From a virus, in the IMG/VR virus record IMGVR_UViG_3300017734_000039, positions 1-32,276 of that record: 32,276 nucleotides of DNA; one strand, 5' to 3'. The notes beneath the pieces were generated by a model, which was not told the origin of the DNA, made no database searches, and was given only the letters and a program-made list of their open reading frames with translations. Positions 1 to 8,491 of this stretch are shown here, one piece after another. Positions within the stretch are counted from its first letter, which is position 1, and every line of letters begins with the position of its first letter. The position numbers and the translations under genes were made by a program.

Positions 1-123
1 CTACAGTATAGTTGGTAAAGGTACTCCACTGTCCAAAATAGTAGTTGTAGACTAGGATGTTACCGCCATCTGTAGTAAATCTTACTTCATTAACATCATC
101 CAATAGGTTAGCACTGGTGATAG
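1..123. repeat. Terminal duplication marking a circular assembly (left copy)
   Basis: These 123 bases are identical to 32154-32276. The duplicated stretch lies inside a protein-coding gene, and the reading frame stays open through the join. This is what an assembler leaves when it closes a circular or circularly permuted molecule. A true T7-type terminal repeat normally sits outside genes, so I read this copy as redundant. Confidence 0.95.
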
Positions 124-2446
124 TTTCTGAGTTAAAATCTTCTACATTAGCTCCGATATACTGCGCTTGTAGTGACCTATCAAGTAAATAGATACCTTTA
201 GCAGACTTAAAGAATAAGCCTTGTGGGCCAAGTACAACACTGTTGCCATCAACACAACCTACATCGGAAGATATAAGCTCTGGCTCAGTTAGTGTGCTGT
301 CTTGTCCTGTATCATTTAGACCTTCTCCACCTACTCTATAGATATTATCACGCTTAAATACAATCAAGTTAGCATCCATAGAAGCCAAGTTAGTGATTTC
401 ACCACCAGTAGGGTCTATTTGGATACTTAAAAGCTCATTAAATGCGACACCTTCGCCCCTTCTGACGATCTTACTATAGCGGATTTCATTCTTATCCTGA
501 AGTCCAGCGATAAATAGTCTGTTAGTATGAGAGGTTACGATATCACATGATGGTGCAGCAATGTTTTCCAGTACATCACCAGTAGTGTATAGAATCTCAT
601 TAGAGATAATACTAGAGTCAGCTAGAGTATCAGTAATGGTTACAGTGTCTACTGTAAGATCATTGAACTCAGGGCTTGACACACTGGTTACTTTGTACGG
701 AATTGTTCCTGCATCTTCTGTTCTGTATAATTCGATAGTTACCTCTCCTCTGGCCCCAGTCTTTTGGGTAATAGGAAGAGTAGGTACATCTATATCCTGT
801 GTCTGTGAAGAACCACCAGCATTTGTTGTAGCTGATAAAGCTATACTAGGAGCTGACCTATGGATATTACCTTTGTTGTCTATCCATTGATAAACAGCAT
901 AATACAGGTAAGTACCGTCTGACATACTACCACCAGAAGCACTGTTGGTCCCAGCTGCAACCCCTTCAGGAAACAAATGGAAGCCTTGCTCTGTTATATA
1001 CTGGCCATCATATACGTTTAGTAGTCCACCTACAGCATATAGGTTACTATTGAGTGTAGTACTATTATATAAGTTAGGGCCGCGGAAGTCCAGCTTGGCC
1101 ATAGAGAGGCCCAGCAGACTAAATAAAGTCGCGTTTTCACTTCGGATTACTCCTTTGGTGTTCATTACAAAGATGAACTCTTCATTAGCTAACTGCTCAA
1201 CATTAGTAGGTGCATGTAGCGCTGACGCTGATCCTGCCTGCCCCTTAGACAATACAGTAACAACCTCTCCTGACTCATTAACAGTAAATACAGTAGCTTG
1301 GAGGTCAGACTCATATAGGACATTAATCAATAAAGTATCGCCGTTATTAAAGGCATTAGATACAATAGATACTTGCCTAAGAAACTGGGCAGCAGTACCT
1401 ACAGTACCATCAAGGTCAAGCGTATTAGAGCGAACACCGTCTGAGGCAGTAGTGTAGTAAATCCTAACAGAGTCACTGTTGTTACGCTGCGCCAAAGTAA
1501 TATTGCTAATATCAGTTGTAGCGCTATCAATTGTCTGTAGAGCAGATTTAACAACCATGTTGGCATTATATATCCCTGCCTTGATAACACTTGCTGTCTC
1601 CTTGTATGCCAGGTTTAGGTAAGCTACGCTGTCAGAAGCCGTATATGCACTCACAGAGAGGCAATCAACAACGGTGGCTGTGACAGTACTATCAGATATT
1701 ACCGCGCCTGACGTGTTAATTTCGAGCTGTTGGACAGTACTTGCAGTAGTACCTTTGTAGAAGATATAGCCAGTTAGTCCAACCTTAGTTACATCAATGA
1801 TATGATCAGTATGTAAATCTTCATAGTCTGTTGATATAGTTCCAGTGCCCGCCGCACCACAAGGAATAGTAGCAGAGACAGATAGGAACTTAAGGTCAGT
1901 GCCATCACCATAGAACACAGCTAAGGTATTACCTAGAGCTAGGCACCTAGGGCTATCACCAGTTGCCGAAACAACTTGATTTTGTACAAAGAAGCTACCA
2001 GAATTAACATCTCTAACACTGTACAGAAGCTCCCCGTCCTGTTCCCATGCAACAAGTGATACCCCGTTTGCAGTACACATATCAAAGTTTTCTTGTTGTT
2101 TAGCATTAGATACAATACTGTCGATCTCCACAGACGCAGAGAGTACTGTATCCTTAGATACCCATTTGTCTAAGGGGGTAGAATAACTATACAAGTTAGA
2201 GTCAGCAAATAGGACCATTTCTTTGTCATCAAAGACAGATAATGCATCCATATTAGATATTGAGGATTCAAGACAGTCTGTATTAGCTAGTCGGTTGAAC
2301 CCTTTTCGCTTGTCAACTGCCCCAGCCTTAATAAATACTCGATTCTCAAGACTCTCAAGACTGCCTTGTGGTAGTACCTTAGGGTCTACCTTGCTGTTGA
2401 TACCCTCGGTAAAGAGTATATCCAGCTTATTCTTTTGGAGGCTCAT
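1..2446 (-). CDS. Tail nozzle / stabilisation-like protein, N-terminal 815 residues (continues at 32153)
   Basis: This is the first part of a 991-residue protein. The rest lies in 31624-32153 because the circle was opened inside the gene. The ATG overlaps the preceding stop by one base (TAATG) and has AAGGAT upstream. The N-terminus carries the pattern of phage nozzle/neck proteins (EGINSKVDPKVLPQGSLESL, then an ENRVF...KRKGF stretch). The body is a long series of short beta-strand-like segments with Ser/Thr/Asp-rich turns, resembling a beta-propeller. Near the join a LFFKSAKGIYLLDRSLQ segment matches a pattern I know from marine podovirus nozzle proteins. T7 gp12 and P22 gp10 are functional analogues; homology to either is not shown. 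It follows two collar-fibre genes, fitting a role at the tail tip. Confidence 0.78.
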   Translation of the reverse strand, partial: MSLQKNKLDILFTEGINSKVDPKVLPQGSLESLENRVFIKAGAVDKRKGFNRLANTDCLESSISNMDALSVFDDKEMVLFADSNLYSYSTPLDKWVSKDTVLSASVEIDSIVSNAKQQENFDMCTANGVSLVAWEQDGELLYSVRDVNSGSFFVQNQVVSATGDSPRCLALGNTLAVFYGDGTDLKFLSVSATIPCGAAGTGTISTDYEDLHTDHIIDVTKVGLTGYIFYKGTTASTVQQLEINTSGAVISDSTVTATVVDCLSVSAYTASDSVAYLNLAYKETASVIKAGIYNANMVVKSALQTIDSATTDISNITLAQRNNSDSVRIYYTTASDGVRSNTLDLDGTVGTAAQFLRQVSIVSNAFNNGDTLLINVLYESDLQATVFTVNESGEVVTVLSKGQAGSASALHAPTNVEQLANEEFIFVMNTKGVIRSENATLFSLLGLSMAKLDFRGPNLYNSTTLNSNLYAVGGLLNVYDGQYITEQGFHLFPEGVAAGTNSASGGSMSDGTYLYYAVYQWIDNKGNIHRSAPSIALSATTNAGGSSQTQDIDVPTLPITQKTGARGEVTIELYRTEDAGTIPYKVTSVSSPEFNDLTVDTVTITDTLADSSIISNEILYTTGDVLENIAAPSCDIVTSHTNRLFIAGLQDKNEIRYSKIVRRGEGVAFNELLSIQIDPTGGEITNLASMDANLIVFKRDNIYRVGGEGLNDTGQDSTLTEPELISSDVGCVDGNSVVLGPQGLFFKSAKGIYLLDRSLQAQYIGANVEDFNSETITSANLLDDVNEVRFTTDGGNILVYNYYFGQWSTFTNYTV

Positions 2447-3774
2447 TATTTTATCCTTACGATATAATTAGTTGTAATGAACTCAGGTACATTGTCAATT
2501 GATGACCCACTTCCAGTGCTGCCGCTTGGGCCGCTGTGGTCAGTAACAGAGCCACTGATTGATATCTCAGTTGAACTAGAGTTTCCACCTGTCGTTGCAC
2601 TAGCACCACTCCCACTGGGAGCACCTATAGCACCTGTAGTGTGTTTGTTGCCGTAGCTAACCTCAAACACAGTGGCAGCAGCAAGTATACCAGAACCCGA
2701 TGTAGAATAGGCTTCAGATTCATCAAACCCAGTCAGGAACTCAGAGCTACTGTTATTAGAGATAGAAGTATCCGACGGATCACTGGAAAACTGTGTACTG
2801 TATCTATCAGTTACACCCGAACCGAACGCAACCCTTTGATATTTATGCGTATGAGGCATAGTATGTGTGTGACTTACAGCCCCCACTTCAGCATCACCAA
2901 GAGCAATTGTGTCACTGTGGCCATGGTTTATGGTATGTGTGTGAGCTGGTAACTGACTCTCGGTAAGAGTATAGGAGTCAGAACCCCCAGAAGTCCCAGC
3001 TGTAGAGTTACCCATGATAAATACACCGTTGTTGATATTAGGTAAAGTAACCCCATCCATCGGAGAATCAGCATCATCAACCACTGATCCGTCAAGTAAT
3101 TGCCAACCATCCGGCACAGAAACACCTGTGATATTAGTAGGCAGCAGTAACACACCACCAACAGGTACTATTCCACGCCCAGTATTATTACCGGAAAGAG
3201 TAACATCATCAGTAAAAGTAGGGTCACCAGTTATAGTCAGGTCATCAAGAGTAGCATCTGTGAGTGTAAAAGTAGATAATATAACCCCAGAGCAAGCTAT
3301 GTTAGTACACTCCAGGTCATCAATAATAAGGTCACCAGAGGCCAATGTAGAGTCCTGGAAGGTATATTTCTTAGTTGTATCATCATACGTGATAGAAGCG
3401 GCTGTAGATGAGTAATCACCACCGACACCACCAAACCCAGAAAAGTTAATAGCTCCACCATTTGTAATCTGGACATCATTTGATGCCCCGTCCCGAAAGT
3501 AGACCTCTCCAGCTACAACAAAGCAGCTGTTATTTGTGGTTAAGGCTGAGTCCTGGGAAGTAAACTGAGAAGCCTGCACAGATCGTAGAAACTCCTCAGA
3601 AAACGCCAAGTTACTGTCTATATTTATACCAGCACTAGTTAGTCGTTGTCCCTCTCCAGATGTATGGTCGTGACTGTCAACTTCAGTTAGGGCTGTGTTG
3701 AGCTGTGTAGCCCATGTAGGACTTAGAGCAGTCCTGGGCTGGGGTAGGTCCAGATTCATAAAGAATGTAGCCAT
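2446..3774 (-). CDS. Tail fibre with phage collar domain (paralogue A)
   Basis: A 442-residue fibre. The N-terminal ~55 residues (WATQLNTALTEVDSHDHTSG, then an AGINID segment) are shared with the fibre gene two places upstream and probably attach it to the virion. The middle is a Ser/Thr/Asp-rich beta region. Residues ~205-290 form a Tail Collar domain: PVGGVLLLPTN, DGWQLLDGS, LPNINNGVFIMGNS. A His-rich tip follows (AHTHTINHGH, SHTHTMPHTHK), like the metal-binding HxH tips of T4 gp12-type fibres. It ends in a Gly/Ser-rich stretch and IDNVPEFITTNYIVRIK. The start has TAGGAG seven bases upstream. Receptor binding is the likely role; the receptor is unknown. Confidence 0.85.
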   Translation of the reverse strand: MATFFMNLDLPQPRTALSPTWATQLNTALTEVDSHDHTSGEGQRLTSAGINIDSNLAFSEEFLRSVQASQFTSQDSALTTNNSCFVVAGEVYFRDGASNDVQITNGGAINFSGFGGVGGDYSSTAASITYDDTTKKYTFQDSTLASGDLIIDDLECTNIACSGVILSTFTLTDATLDDLTITGDPTFTDDVTLSGNNTGRGIVPVGGVLLLPTNITGVSVPDGWQLLDGSVVDDADSPMDGVTLPNINNGVFIMGNSTAGTSGGSDSYTLTESQLPAHTHTINHGHSDTIALGDAEVGAVSHTHTMPHTHKYQRVAFGSGVTDRYSTQFSSDPSDTSISNNSSSEFLTGFDESEAYSTSGSGILAAATVFEVSYGNKHTTGAIGAPSGSGASATTGGNSSSTEISISGSVTDHSGPSGSTGSGSSIDNVPEFITTNYIVRIK

Positions 3775-3783
3775 ATTAGTCTC

Positions 3784-4014
3784 CTAATTGTTAAGAGGGA
3801 CTGATACGCCTGCCTCTTTTTCCATTGATTTCTTAGTCACAGCAACCCAATCAGCTCCAAGTCTGACTGAGCACTGTCGCCATCCAGCTATCTCTTTCAA
3901 GCCACCATCCGGGTAGTAAATTACCATCTTGTCTTGTTCTTGGTTGTAACTATGCCCAACTACTGTCTCTTTTTTCCACCAGAATTTTCTTTTGTACTTG
4001 AATGTATATGTCAT
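3784..4014 (-). CDS. Small hypothetical protein between the two collar fibres
   Basis: 76 residues, basic and aromatic-rich (KYKRKFWWKKETVVGHSY), then a hydrophobic YYPDGG...GWRQCS core and an acidic/basic tail. There is no signal peptide or membrane segment. It sits tightly between two paralogous fibre genes, three bases after the upstream stop, so it is probably cotranslated. I have an impression of similar small proteins beside virion genes in aquatic podoviruses but know no function. A fibre chaperone or small virion component is possible from position only. Confidence 0.7.
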   Translation of the reverse strand: MTYTFKYKRKFWWKKETVVGHSYNQEQDKMVIYYPDGGLKEIAGWRQCSVRLGADWVAVTKKSMEKEAGVSVPLNN

Positions 4015-4017
4015 GTC

Positions 4018-5352
4018 TTATTTAATCCTCATTACGTATTTTGCAGTTATGAAACTTGGTCTATTGTCTATTGAGCTGCCTGCCCCTGTACTCCCACTAT
4101 CACCACTATGAGAAGTCACTGCTCCTGATAGAGTCACAGTAGTAGTAGATGCTGCACCCCCTGTCAGAGCGCCGGAACCGGACCCTGAAGGCGCATCTAT
4201 AACACCAGTAGTATAGAAGCTAGTATTAGAAGAAAGCGGCGTAGAGACGACGGGTACGGTCCCTGAGCCTACATCAGCCGTTCCGAGCCAGTCTGAATCA
4301 CTTGCAGATACGCTGGTTGAGGAAGTGTCACTAGCTGTCTTAGTATAAAACTCCGCCGCAGAAGAGGAATAGAAACCCCACTGGTGAGTATGACTCATAT
4401 CGTGGCTATGGTCGCTAGATGCAACAGTATTGTTAGATAGTGCAAATGTATCAGCATGTCCATGGTCAATGCTATGTGTATGGGCCGGAAGCTGCCCTTC
4501 AGTAAGTGTAAATGAGTTACTTCCGCCTGTTGTACCCGCTGTACTAGCTCCTCGGACAAATAGATCATCATTGATATTAGGTACAGTCTCGCCATTGAGG
4601 GGACTAGATGGGTCAGATATAGTTTGACCTCCACATACAACAAAGCCATTAGCGTCTGCTACGGTTGTTGCTGTGACATCTGTTATGCCCGTCAAATTGG
4701 ACATTAGAGGCACGATAGACCCAACAGGTAGTATACCCCTACCGGAAGTATTTCCGGTGAATGAGGCGGCTCCTGAGACGTTTAAGGCACCATTTACGGT
4801 AGTAGTACCATTAAGGGTAGCCGAACCGGCTACTGTCACAGTACCAGTCACACTCAAGTTACCTGTATTAGTGATATCTCCACACTCTACATCTCCACAC
4901 TCTACATCAGCTAGAGCAGCGGCACTGTCATTAAATGTGTACTTTTTAGTTGAATCTGTGTAGAATAAACTAGCGGGAGTAGTAGAGTAATCCCCACCAA
5001 TGGAACCCAATGAACCAACATTTACTGCCCCGCCACTAGTTAATCTAATCGCATTGCCCGCAGCATCATTGTAGAATAAATCACCACTAACAACATATAA
5101 TGATGTCAGATCAGATACACTTGCTGATAGGTTTATATACTCAATAGCACCAACATTAGTGGCTCTATTACTGTTGAAGGATAAGTCAGCATTAATATTA
5201 ATACCTGCTGTGGGTACTTGTTGCCCCTTGCCGGAGCTATGATCATGTGAATCAACAACACCTAGTGCTGTATTTAGTTCCTGTGCCCATATTGGACCTA
5301 TTGTGCTGCTTACTGTTGGCAGCTCTAGCCCCATAAATGTTGTTGTAGTCAT
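4018..5352 (-). CDS. Tail fibre with phage collar domain (paralogue B)
   Basis: 444 residues, collinear with paralogue A. It has the same N-terminal attachment motif (WAQELNTALGVVDSHDHSSG, AGININ) and a strand-turn repeat region of ~190 residues rich in G-T-V-T segments. A Tail Collar domain follows (LPVGSIVPLMSNLTG, VPNINDDLFVRGAS), then a His-rich tip (AHTHSIDHGHAD, SDHSHDMSHTHQ). It ends in a Gly/Ser region and IDNRPSFITAKYVMRIK. The termini match A closely while the tip between them differs, as expected if two receptor-binding proteins compete for the same attachment site. The start is ATG with AGGAAG upstream. Confidence 0.85.
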   Translation of the reverse strand: MTTTTFMGLELPTVSSTIGPIWAQELNTALGVVDSHDHSSGKGQQVPTAGININADLSFNSNRATNVGAIEYINLSASVSDLTSLYVVSGDLFYNDAAGNAIRLTSGGAVNVGSLGSIGGDYSTTPASLFYTDSTKKYTFNDSAAALADVECGDVECGDITNTGNLSVTGTVTVAGSATLNGTTTVNGALNVSGAASFTGNTSGRGILPVGSIVPLMSNLTGITDVTATTVADANGFVVCGGQTISDPSSPLNGETVPNINDDLFVRGASTAGTTGGSNSFTLTEGQLPAHTHSIDHGHADTFALSNNTVASSDHSHDMSHTHQWGFYSSSAAEFYTKTASDTSSTSVSASDSDWLGTADVGSGTVPVVSTPLSSNTSFYTTGVIDAPSGSGSGALTGGAASTTTVTLSGAVTSHSGDSGSTGAGSSIDNRPSFITAKYVMRIK

Positions 5353-5494
5353 ATATATTACTTCCTATTATGATGTTATTTATATCTGCTCCGCGCCGCC
5401 GCTTCGCTACGGGCCGCTAGGGCCATATTAATCCCGCAGTACCCGATATCCTAGAAAAGCTCTCAGATTGGCGATATGAGACTCTCCGGGGGTA
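5353..5494. other. Intergenic gap with a GC-rich element
   Basis: A 142-base gap between two fibre genes. Bases 5389-5424 are almost pure G/C in an otherwise AT-leaning genome and can fold (GGCC-GCTAG-GGCC plus repeated GCGGC/GCCGC). On the minus strand an imperfect hairpin (TCTCA...TGAGA then GCTTTTC, about 5452-5482) could act as a weak terminator after the 356-aa gene. No convincing gene is present; a 16-codon ATG reading frame over the GC-rich part has no clear ribosome site. Confidence 0.5.
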
Positions 5495-6565
5495 TTATGT
5501 AAGCCTAGTGATTAGTAATTGATTACAATTAGCCACAGTAGTAGCATTACCAGCCACAGAGTTGATTTTACGTACCCTGATCTCAATAGTATCAGAGGCG
5601 GCTAAGTCAGCTACATGTGTTATAGCCACTTGTGTGTCATTTGACCCACCATTAGACCTAATGTAACCACCTTTCGCAGTTTTTAGTTCAGTTGTTCCAT
5701 TTTTCCATATCTGAATCTCTCCAGTCCACCTATAGTTACTCGCAGCCCCCGCAACACATATGTAGGATTCTATTTTATGCCTACCTGCCGAAGTCACTGT
5801 AACTACTCCAAGTGTATTACTGTACTCAGAGTCTTCAAAGTCATTATCATCCATAGGTATAGTAGTATAACTAGTTGAATCTACTGAAGTACCACCAGTA
5901 CCATCATAGTACTGAGCCGAGGCATATACATCATCAGCTTTATCATCCAGGGCAGCCTGTGTTGCTGTGGAGATAGGTTTGTTAACATCAGAAGTATTAT
6001 CTACGTTCCCTAGTCCGACCTGAGAGGCTGTAACTGAGTGGGGGTTACTGGTCGATGATATGTGCGTATCTATCTGAGCATGGGTATTTGTGCCGATATC
6101 TGTCAAATCTGTATGAGATTTATTAGTGATATCAGCTATATCCGATATAGTCTTGTCTATTTGTGCCCATGTATAATCATTGGTTGCTGAGACAACGGCA
6201 CCAGTACGTCCAAAGACTGAGGTTACTGCTCCACCACCACTAGCGGGTTGCCATGATATATCTGTCCCATTAGATGTTAGTATGTGCCCACTCGCACCAG
6301 CACCTAATCTAGTTGTTGTATTTGTATTATCTCTGTAGATGATGTCTCCCCTAGTAGTCATAGGGTCAGCAAATCCAGAGGGGCTAGTCTTCCATTCTTG
6401 TTCGCCGGTCTCACCATTAGAGGTAAGTACTTGACCTGATTTCCCTTTTCCGGGGTCTGACTTCAGCAAGCTGTGATTAATAAACTGCTGGAAGAAGTCC
6501 TTTAGAGACTGGACAAGTCTTGAGAGTTCGGCATCTTTTGGCCTAAAGCTTCTCCAATTCTTCAT
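5495..6565 (-). CDS. Tail/head fibre-like structural protein
   Basis: 356 residues. Residues ~40-110 contain repeats typical of phage fibres: GQVLTSNG, GDIIYRDNTNTTTRLGAGA, GHILTSNGTDISWQ. These are followed by a GAVTSVFGRTGAVVSATNDY segment and the widespread fibre motif ASQVGLGNVDNTSDVNKPIS (~residues 180-200). The last ~120 residues look like a C-terminal jelly-roll of the TNF/C1q-like type often found at fibre tips. The start has AAGGAGTTATT before ATG. A terminator-like hairpin lies directly upstream, so this gene may be expressed less than the adaptor gene, or from its own transcript. Whether it is a tail or head fibre cannot be told. Confidence 0.75.
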   Translation of the reverse strand: MKNWRSFRPKDAELSRLVQSLKDFFQQFINHSLLKSDPGKGKSGQVLTSNGETGEQEWKTSPSGFADPMTTRGDIIYRDNTNTTTRLGAGASGHILTSNGTDISWQPASGGGAVTSVFGRTGAVVSATNDYTWAQIDKTISDIADITNKSHTDLTDIGTNTHAQIDTHISSTSNPHSVTASQVGLGNVDNTSDVNKPISTATQAALDDKADDVYASAQYYDGTGGTSVDSTSYTTIPMDDNDFEDSEYSNTLGVVTVTSAGRHKIESYICVAGAASNYRWTGEIQIWKNGTTELKTAKGGYIRSNGGSNDTQVAITHVADLAASDTIEIRVRKINSVAGNATTVANCNQLLITRLT

Positions 6566-6577
6566 AATAACTCCTTG

Positions 6578-6599
6578 AAAAAAGAGGGCCTAAGCCCCC
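6578..6599 (-). terminator. Intrinsic terminator-like hairpin before the fibre gene
   Basis: On the minus strand a six-pair stem (GGGGGC / GCCCTC with one G-U pair) and TTAG loop are followed by six U. It lies between the adaptor gene and the ribosome site of the fibre gene and is one of several strong hairpins inside the late series. Confidence 0.75.
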
Positions 6600-6604
6600 C
6601 ACTA

Positions 6605-7291
6605 TTAGAAATCCCACCAATACCATTGACCTGCGCGGTCCTGAGTATCTGAGATTGCTTCTGGTTGATCAGCATCACGATTAACTGCCATATCATTGAT
6701 CCGTTTGGTCATCAGTGCCTTAGCCCTGTCGAGAGCCATAGTATCTGATTCCTCTTTGACTAGACATTTGATAGCTGCATCAATTACAATATACTCATCA
6801 AATCCAGCAGGAGCGTCAACTGTGTCAGTTCCATCAACAAGAAAGGCTATCTGTGGCATATACCACAATCTGTAGTCACCATCAGAGCTGGCCTTAGGTG
6901 TCAGCTTGATCTCATTCTTGACAATGCGATACTCAACATAGAGTCCCTGGGCAGCCCTTAGTCTGTGTGGGGCACTATCCTTGACGTTACGCTCATTGAA
7001 ATTGTACTTGTATACTGTGATGTAGTCCTCATTACTGCTGCCCAAAGACCTATCAAGGCCCCTAAGCTTATAAAAGTCACTAGGTAAGGTCAATACACCA
7101 TCCTGATTAGAGGCTGTTAGATCGACTTCTACCGTGTAGTAATCTTCATAAGTAGCAATTATGAGGTCATACAGTTCAGCATAAGACTCGTTAATGTATG
7201 TTGTCAACTCAGAATCACTGATAAATGTTGAGTTTTCCATGTCACATCGTTCACGGACTCTGGTTTTCAATTCAGCTAGAGTTGATGCCAT
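6605..7291 (-). CDS. Head-to-tail adaptor protein (phage adaptor family)
   Basis: 228 residues. The N-terminus (LAELKTRVRERCDMENSTFI, then DSELTTYINESYAELYDLII) is the recognisable helical start of the phage adaptor family found downstream of capsid genes in short-tailed phages. A beta-rich middle (LTLPSDFYKLRGLDRS) and a C-terminal helical part with an aromatic end (GQWYWWDF) follow. The product should sit under the portal and connect it to the nozzle. The start is ATG with GAGGATTAAAAT upstream. It is the last gene before a terminator-like hairpin. Confidence 0.8.
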   Translation of the reverse strand: MASTLAELKTRVRERCDMENSTFISDSELTTYINESYAELYDLIIATYEDYYTVEVDLTASNQDGVLTLPSDFYKLRGLDRSLGSSNEDYITVYKYNFNERNVKDSAPHRLRAAQGLYVEYRIVKNEIKLTPKASSDGDYRLWYMPQIAFLVDGTDTVDAPAGFDEYIVIDAAIKCLVKEESDTMALDRAKALMTKRINDMAVNRDADQPEAISDTQDRAGQWYWWDF

Positions 7292-7294
7292 ATT

Positions 7295-7570
7295 TTAATC
7301 CTCGTCTTTACGTTTTAGCTTACCAAGGTCCATAAGATTTCCCCAGGCTAGTACAGCTTTCTTGCTGTCGCCAGATTGAATACACTCCATGAACTCTTCC
7401 ATAGCTGCTTGATGACCATGGGATTCAGAATCTTCGTCCTCAGAAGGCATTTTATAGTCTTCTTTCTCAGAATATCCCTCTTCGCCCTTGTCAACAAAGT
7501 CAGTGGATTCTTCGCGATCACCAGGCTTCTTTACGATAAGCATAGCAACCTTCTTTTTATCCATCATCAT
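7295..7570 (-). CDS. Small acidic hypothetical protein in the head gene cluster
   Basis: 91 residues. It begins with three Met codons (MMMDKKK), then a short hydrophobic strand (VAMLIVKK), a very acidic low-complexity middle (residues ~18-50), and a helical end (AAMEEFMECIQSGDSKKAVL). A GGGGAG ribosome site precedes the first ATG. It lies three bases before the adaptor gene. The acidic disordered centre with a C-terminal helix could suit a small assembly factor; that is inference from composition only. Confidence 0.68.
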   Translation of the reverse strand: MMMDKKKVAMLIVKKPGDREESTDFVDKGEEGYSEKEDYKMPSEDEDSESHGHQAAMEEFMECIQSGDSKKAVLAWGNLMDLGKLKRKDED

Positions 7571-7576
7571 AGTCTA

Positions 7577-7945
7577 TTACTCCCCAGAAGTAGAGTTCTT
7601 TAGCTCAAGCTTGAGAAGAAGTACAGAACCATCAGAAGGATCAGTCTCAGTAGCACCGGCTTTGCACTGAAATACAAAGGACTGGTTGTTACTGGCGCGA
7701 GACTCTAACTGGAAAGTAAGGTCTTCAGCAGCAGCTTCTAGCTGTTGGCATCCAAACCACATTAATCTTACGTACTTATCTTCCAAAGTAACAGTATATA
7801 CACCAGCAGAATCACGCTCTACAGATGCAACACCAAGCCCAGAAGTCAATGTTGGAGCACCAGAAGCACCGATAGCTACTTCAGCATACAGAGTTTTAAC
7901 CTCTTTTTCGAGCGCCTGATAAGAATTAAAGTTTCTACTAGCCAT
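7577..7945 (-). CDS. Putative capsid-associated (decoration-type) virion protein
   Basis: 122 residues, with a helical start (YQALEKEVKTLYAEVAI), a Gly/Ala/Ser segment, and beta-strand-rich remainder (GVYTVTLEDKYVRLMWF). It follows the major capsid gene, interrupted only by an HNH gene and a terminator, which is the usual place for decoration or head-completion proteins. No catalytic motif or membrane segment is seen. The decoration role is inferred from position, size and fold impression. Confidence 0.65.
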   Translation of the reverse strand: MASRNFNSYQALEKEVKTLYAEVAIGASGAPTLTSGLGVASVERDSAGVYTVTLEDKYVRLMWFGCQQLEAAAEDLTFQLESRASNNQSFVFQCKAGATETDPSDGSVLLLKLELKNSTSGE

Positions 7946-7946
7946 T

Positions 7947-8426
7947 TTAAATAACCTTTCTATGCTCTATTAGAGCATTTATCATTAATTTTGTTTCTTC
8001 AACAGAGAAATATCTGTTTCGGGTTTTGTTACATATAGTACAGCAAGGTAGAACATTAGTTAGTGTGTACCCAACATCATTGTCTATCCTATCAAGTCCT
8101 GAGCCTCCTTGAGTTTTTCTATCCCCGATTTGGCCATTACAATAGTAACATTCTTCTTTTAGTAGGATATAAAATTCATCCTCTGTAATTGTCCATTGGT
8201 GTCCACGTTTGGCAGCAGCCCTAATACTTGTTTTGTATCGTGTTCTAGGTTTTTTGCTGTCTATTTTAGCTTGCTCATTGACTTGCTCTCGCCTACTCCA
8301 CCGATATTGTCTAGTGGCCTCTCTAGCACAGCTTTTGCAGTGTGATTGTAGTCCATCTTTACTTTTGACGGCTTTGTGGAACTCTGTAAACGTCTTATGT
8401 TCTTTGCATTTACTACATTGTTTCAT
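7947..8426 (-). CDS. Free-standing HNH homing-type endonuclease, next to the capsid gene
   Basis: 159 residues. The N-terminus is a zinc finger (CSKCKEHKTFTEFHK, then CKSC). The nuclease part is a variant HNH fold: CYYCNG, the metal-binding segment GLDRIDNDVGYTLTNVLPCC, then CTICNKTRN, so two further Cys pairs bind zinc. A basic helix links them. It overlaps nothing and sits between the capsid terminator and the decoration-type gene, splitting an otherwise standard head cluster. That suggests a mobile gene inserted beside the capsid gene. Expected activity is cutting of intron-less or marker-less alleles. Confidence 0.85.
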   Translation of the reverse strand: MKQCSKCKEHKTFTEFHKAVKSKDGLQSHCKSCAREATRQYRWSRREQVNEQAKIDSKKPRTRYKTSIRAAAKRGHQWTITEDEFYILLKEECYYCNGQIGDRKTQGGSGLDRIDNDVGYTLTNVLPCCTICNKTRNRYFSVEETKLMINALIEHRKVI

Positions 8427-8445
8427 TATAAATCCTACTGAGATG

Positions 8446-8476
8446 AAAAAGAGGCAGGGATATCATTACCCCCACC
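8446..8476 (-). terminator. Terminator after the major capsid gene
   Basis: On the minus strand an eight-pair stem with some G-U pairs (GGTGGGGG / TCCCTGCC) and an eight-base loop are followed by TCTTTTTC. It begins 15 bases after the capsid stop codon. A terminator directly behind the capsid gene is common in T7-like late operons, where partial readthrough lowers downstream expression. Confidence 0.75.
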
Positions 8477-8491
8477 TAAATATTGCTTTTA

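Noticed and set aside
1-123. Genuine T7-type direct terminal repeat
   Set aside because: The repeated bases lie in the middle of a 991-codon frame that stays open only if the ends are joined. Terminal repeats of this phage type are normally non-coding, so an assembly overlap is simpler.
945-1457. Rightward 170-codon frame
   Set aside because: It lies entirely antisense to the nozzle-like gene, whose continuous frame and family pattern are convincing.
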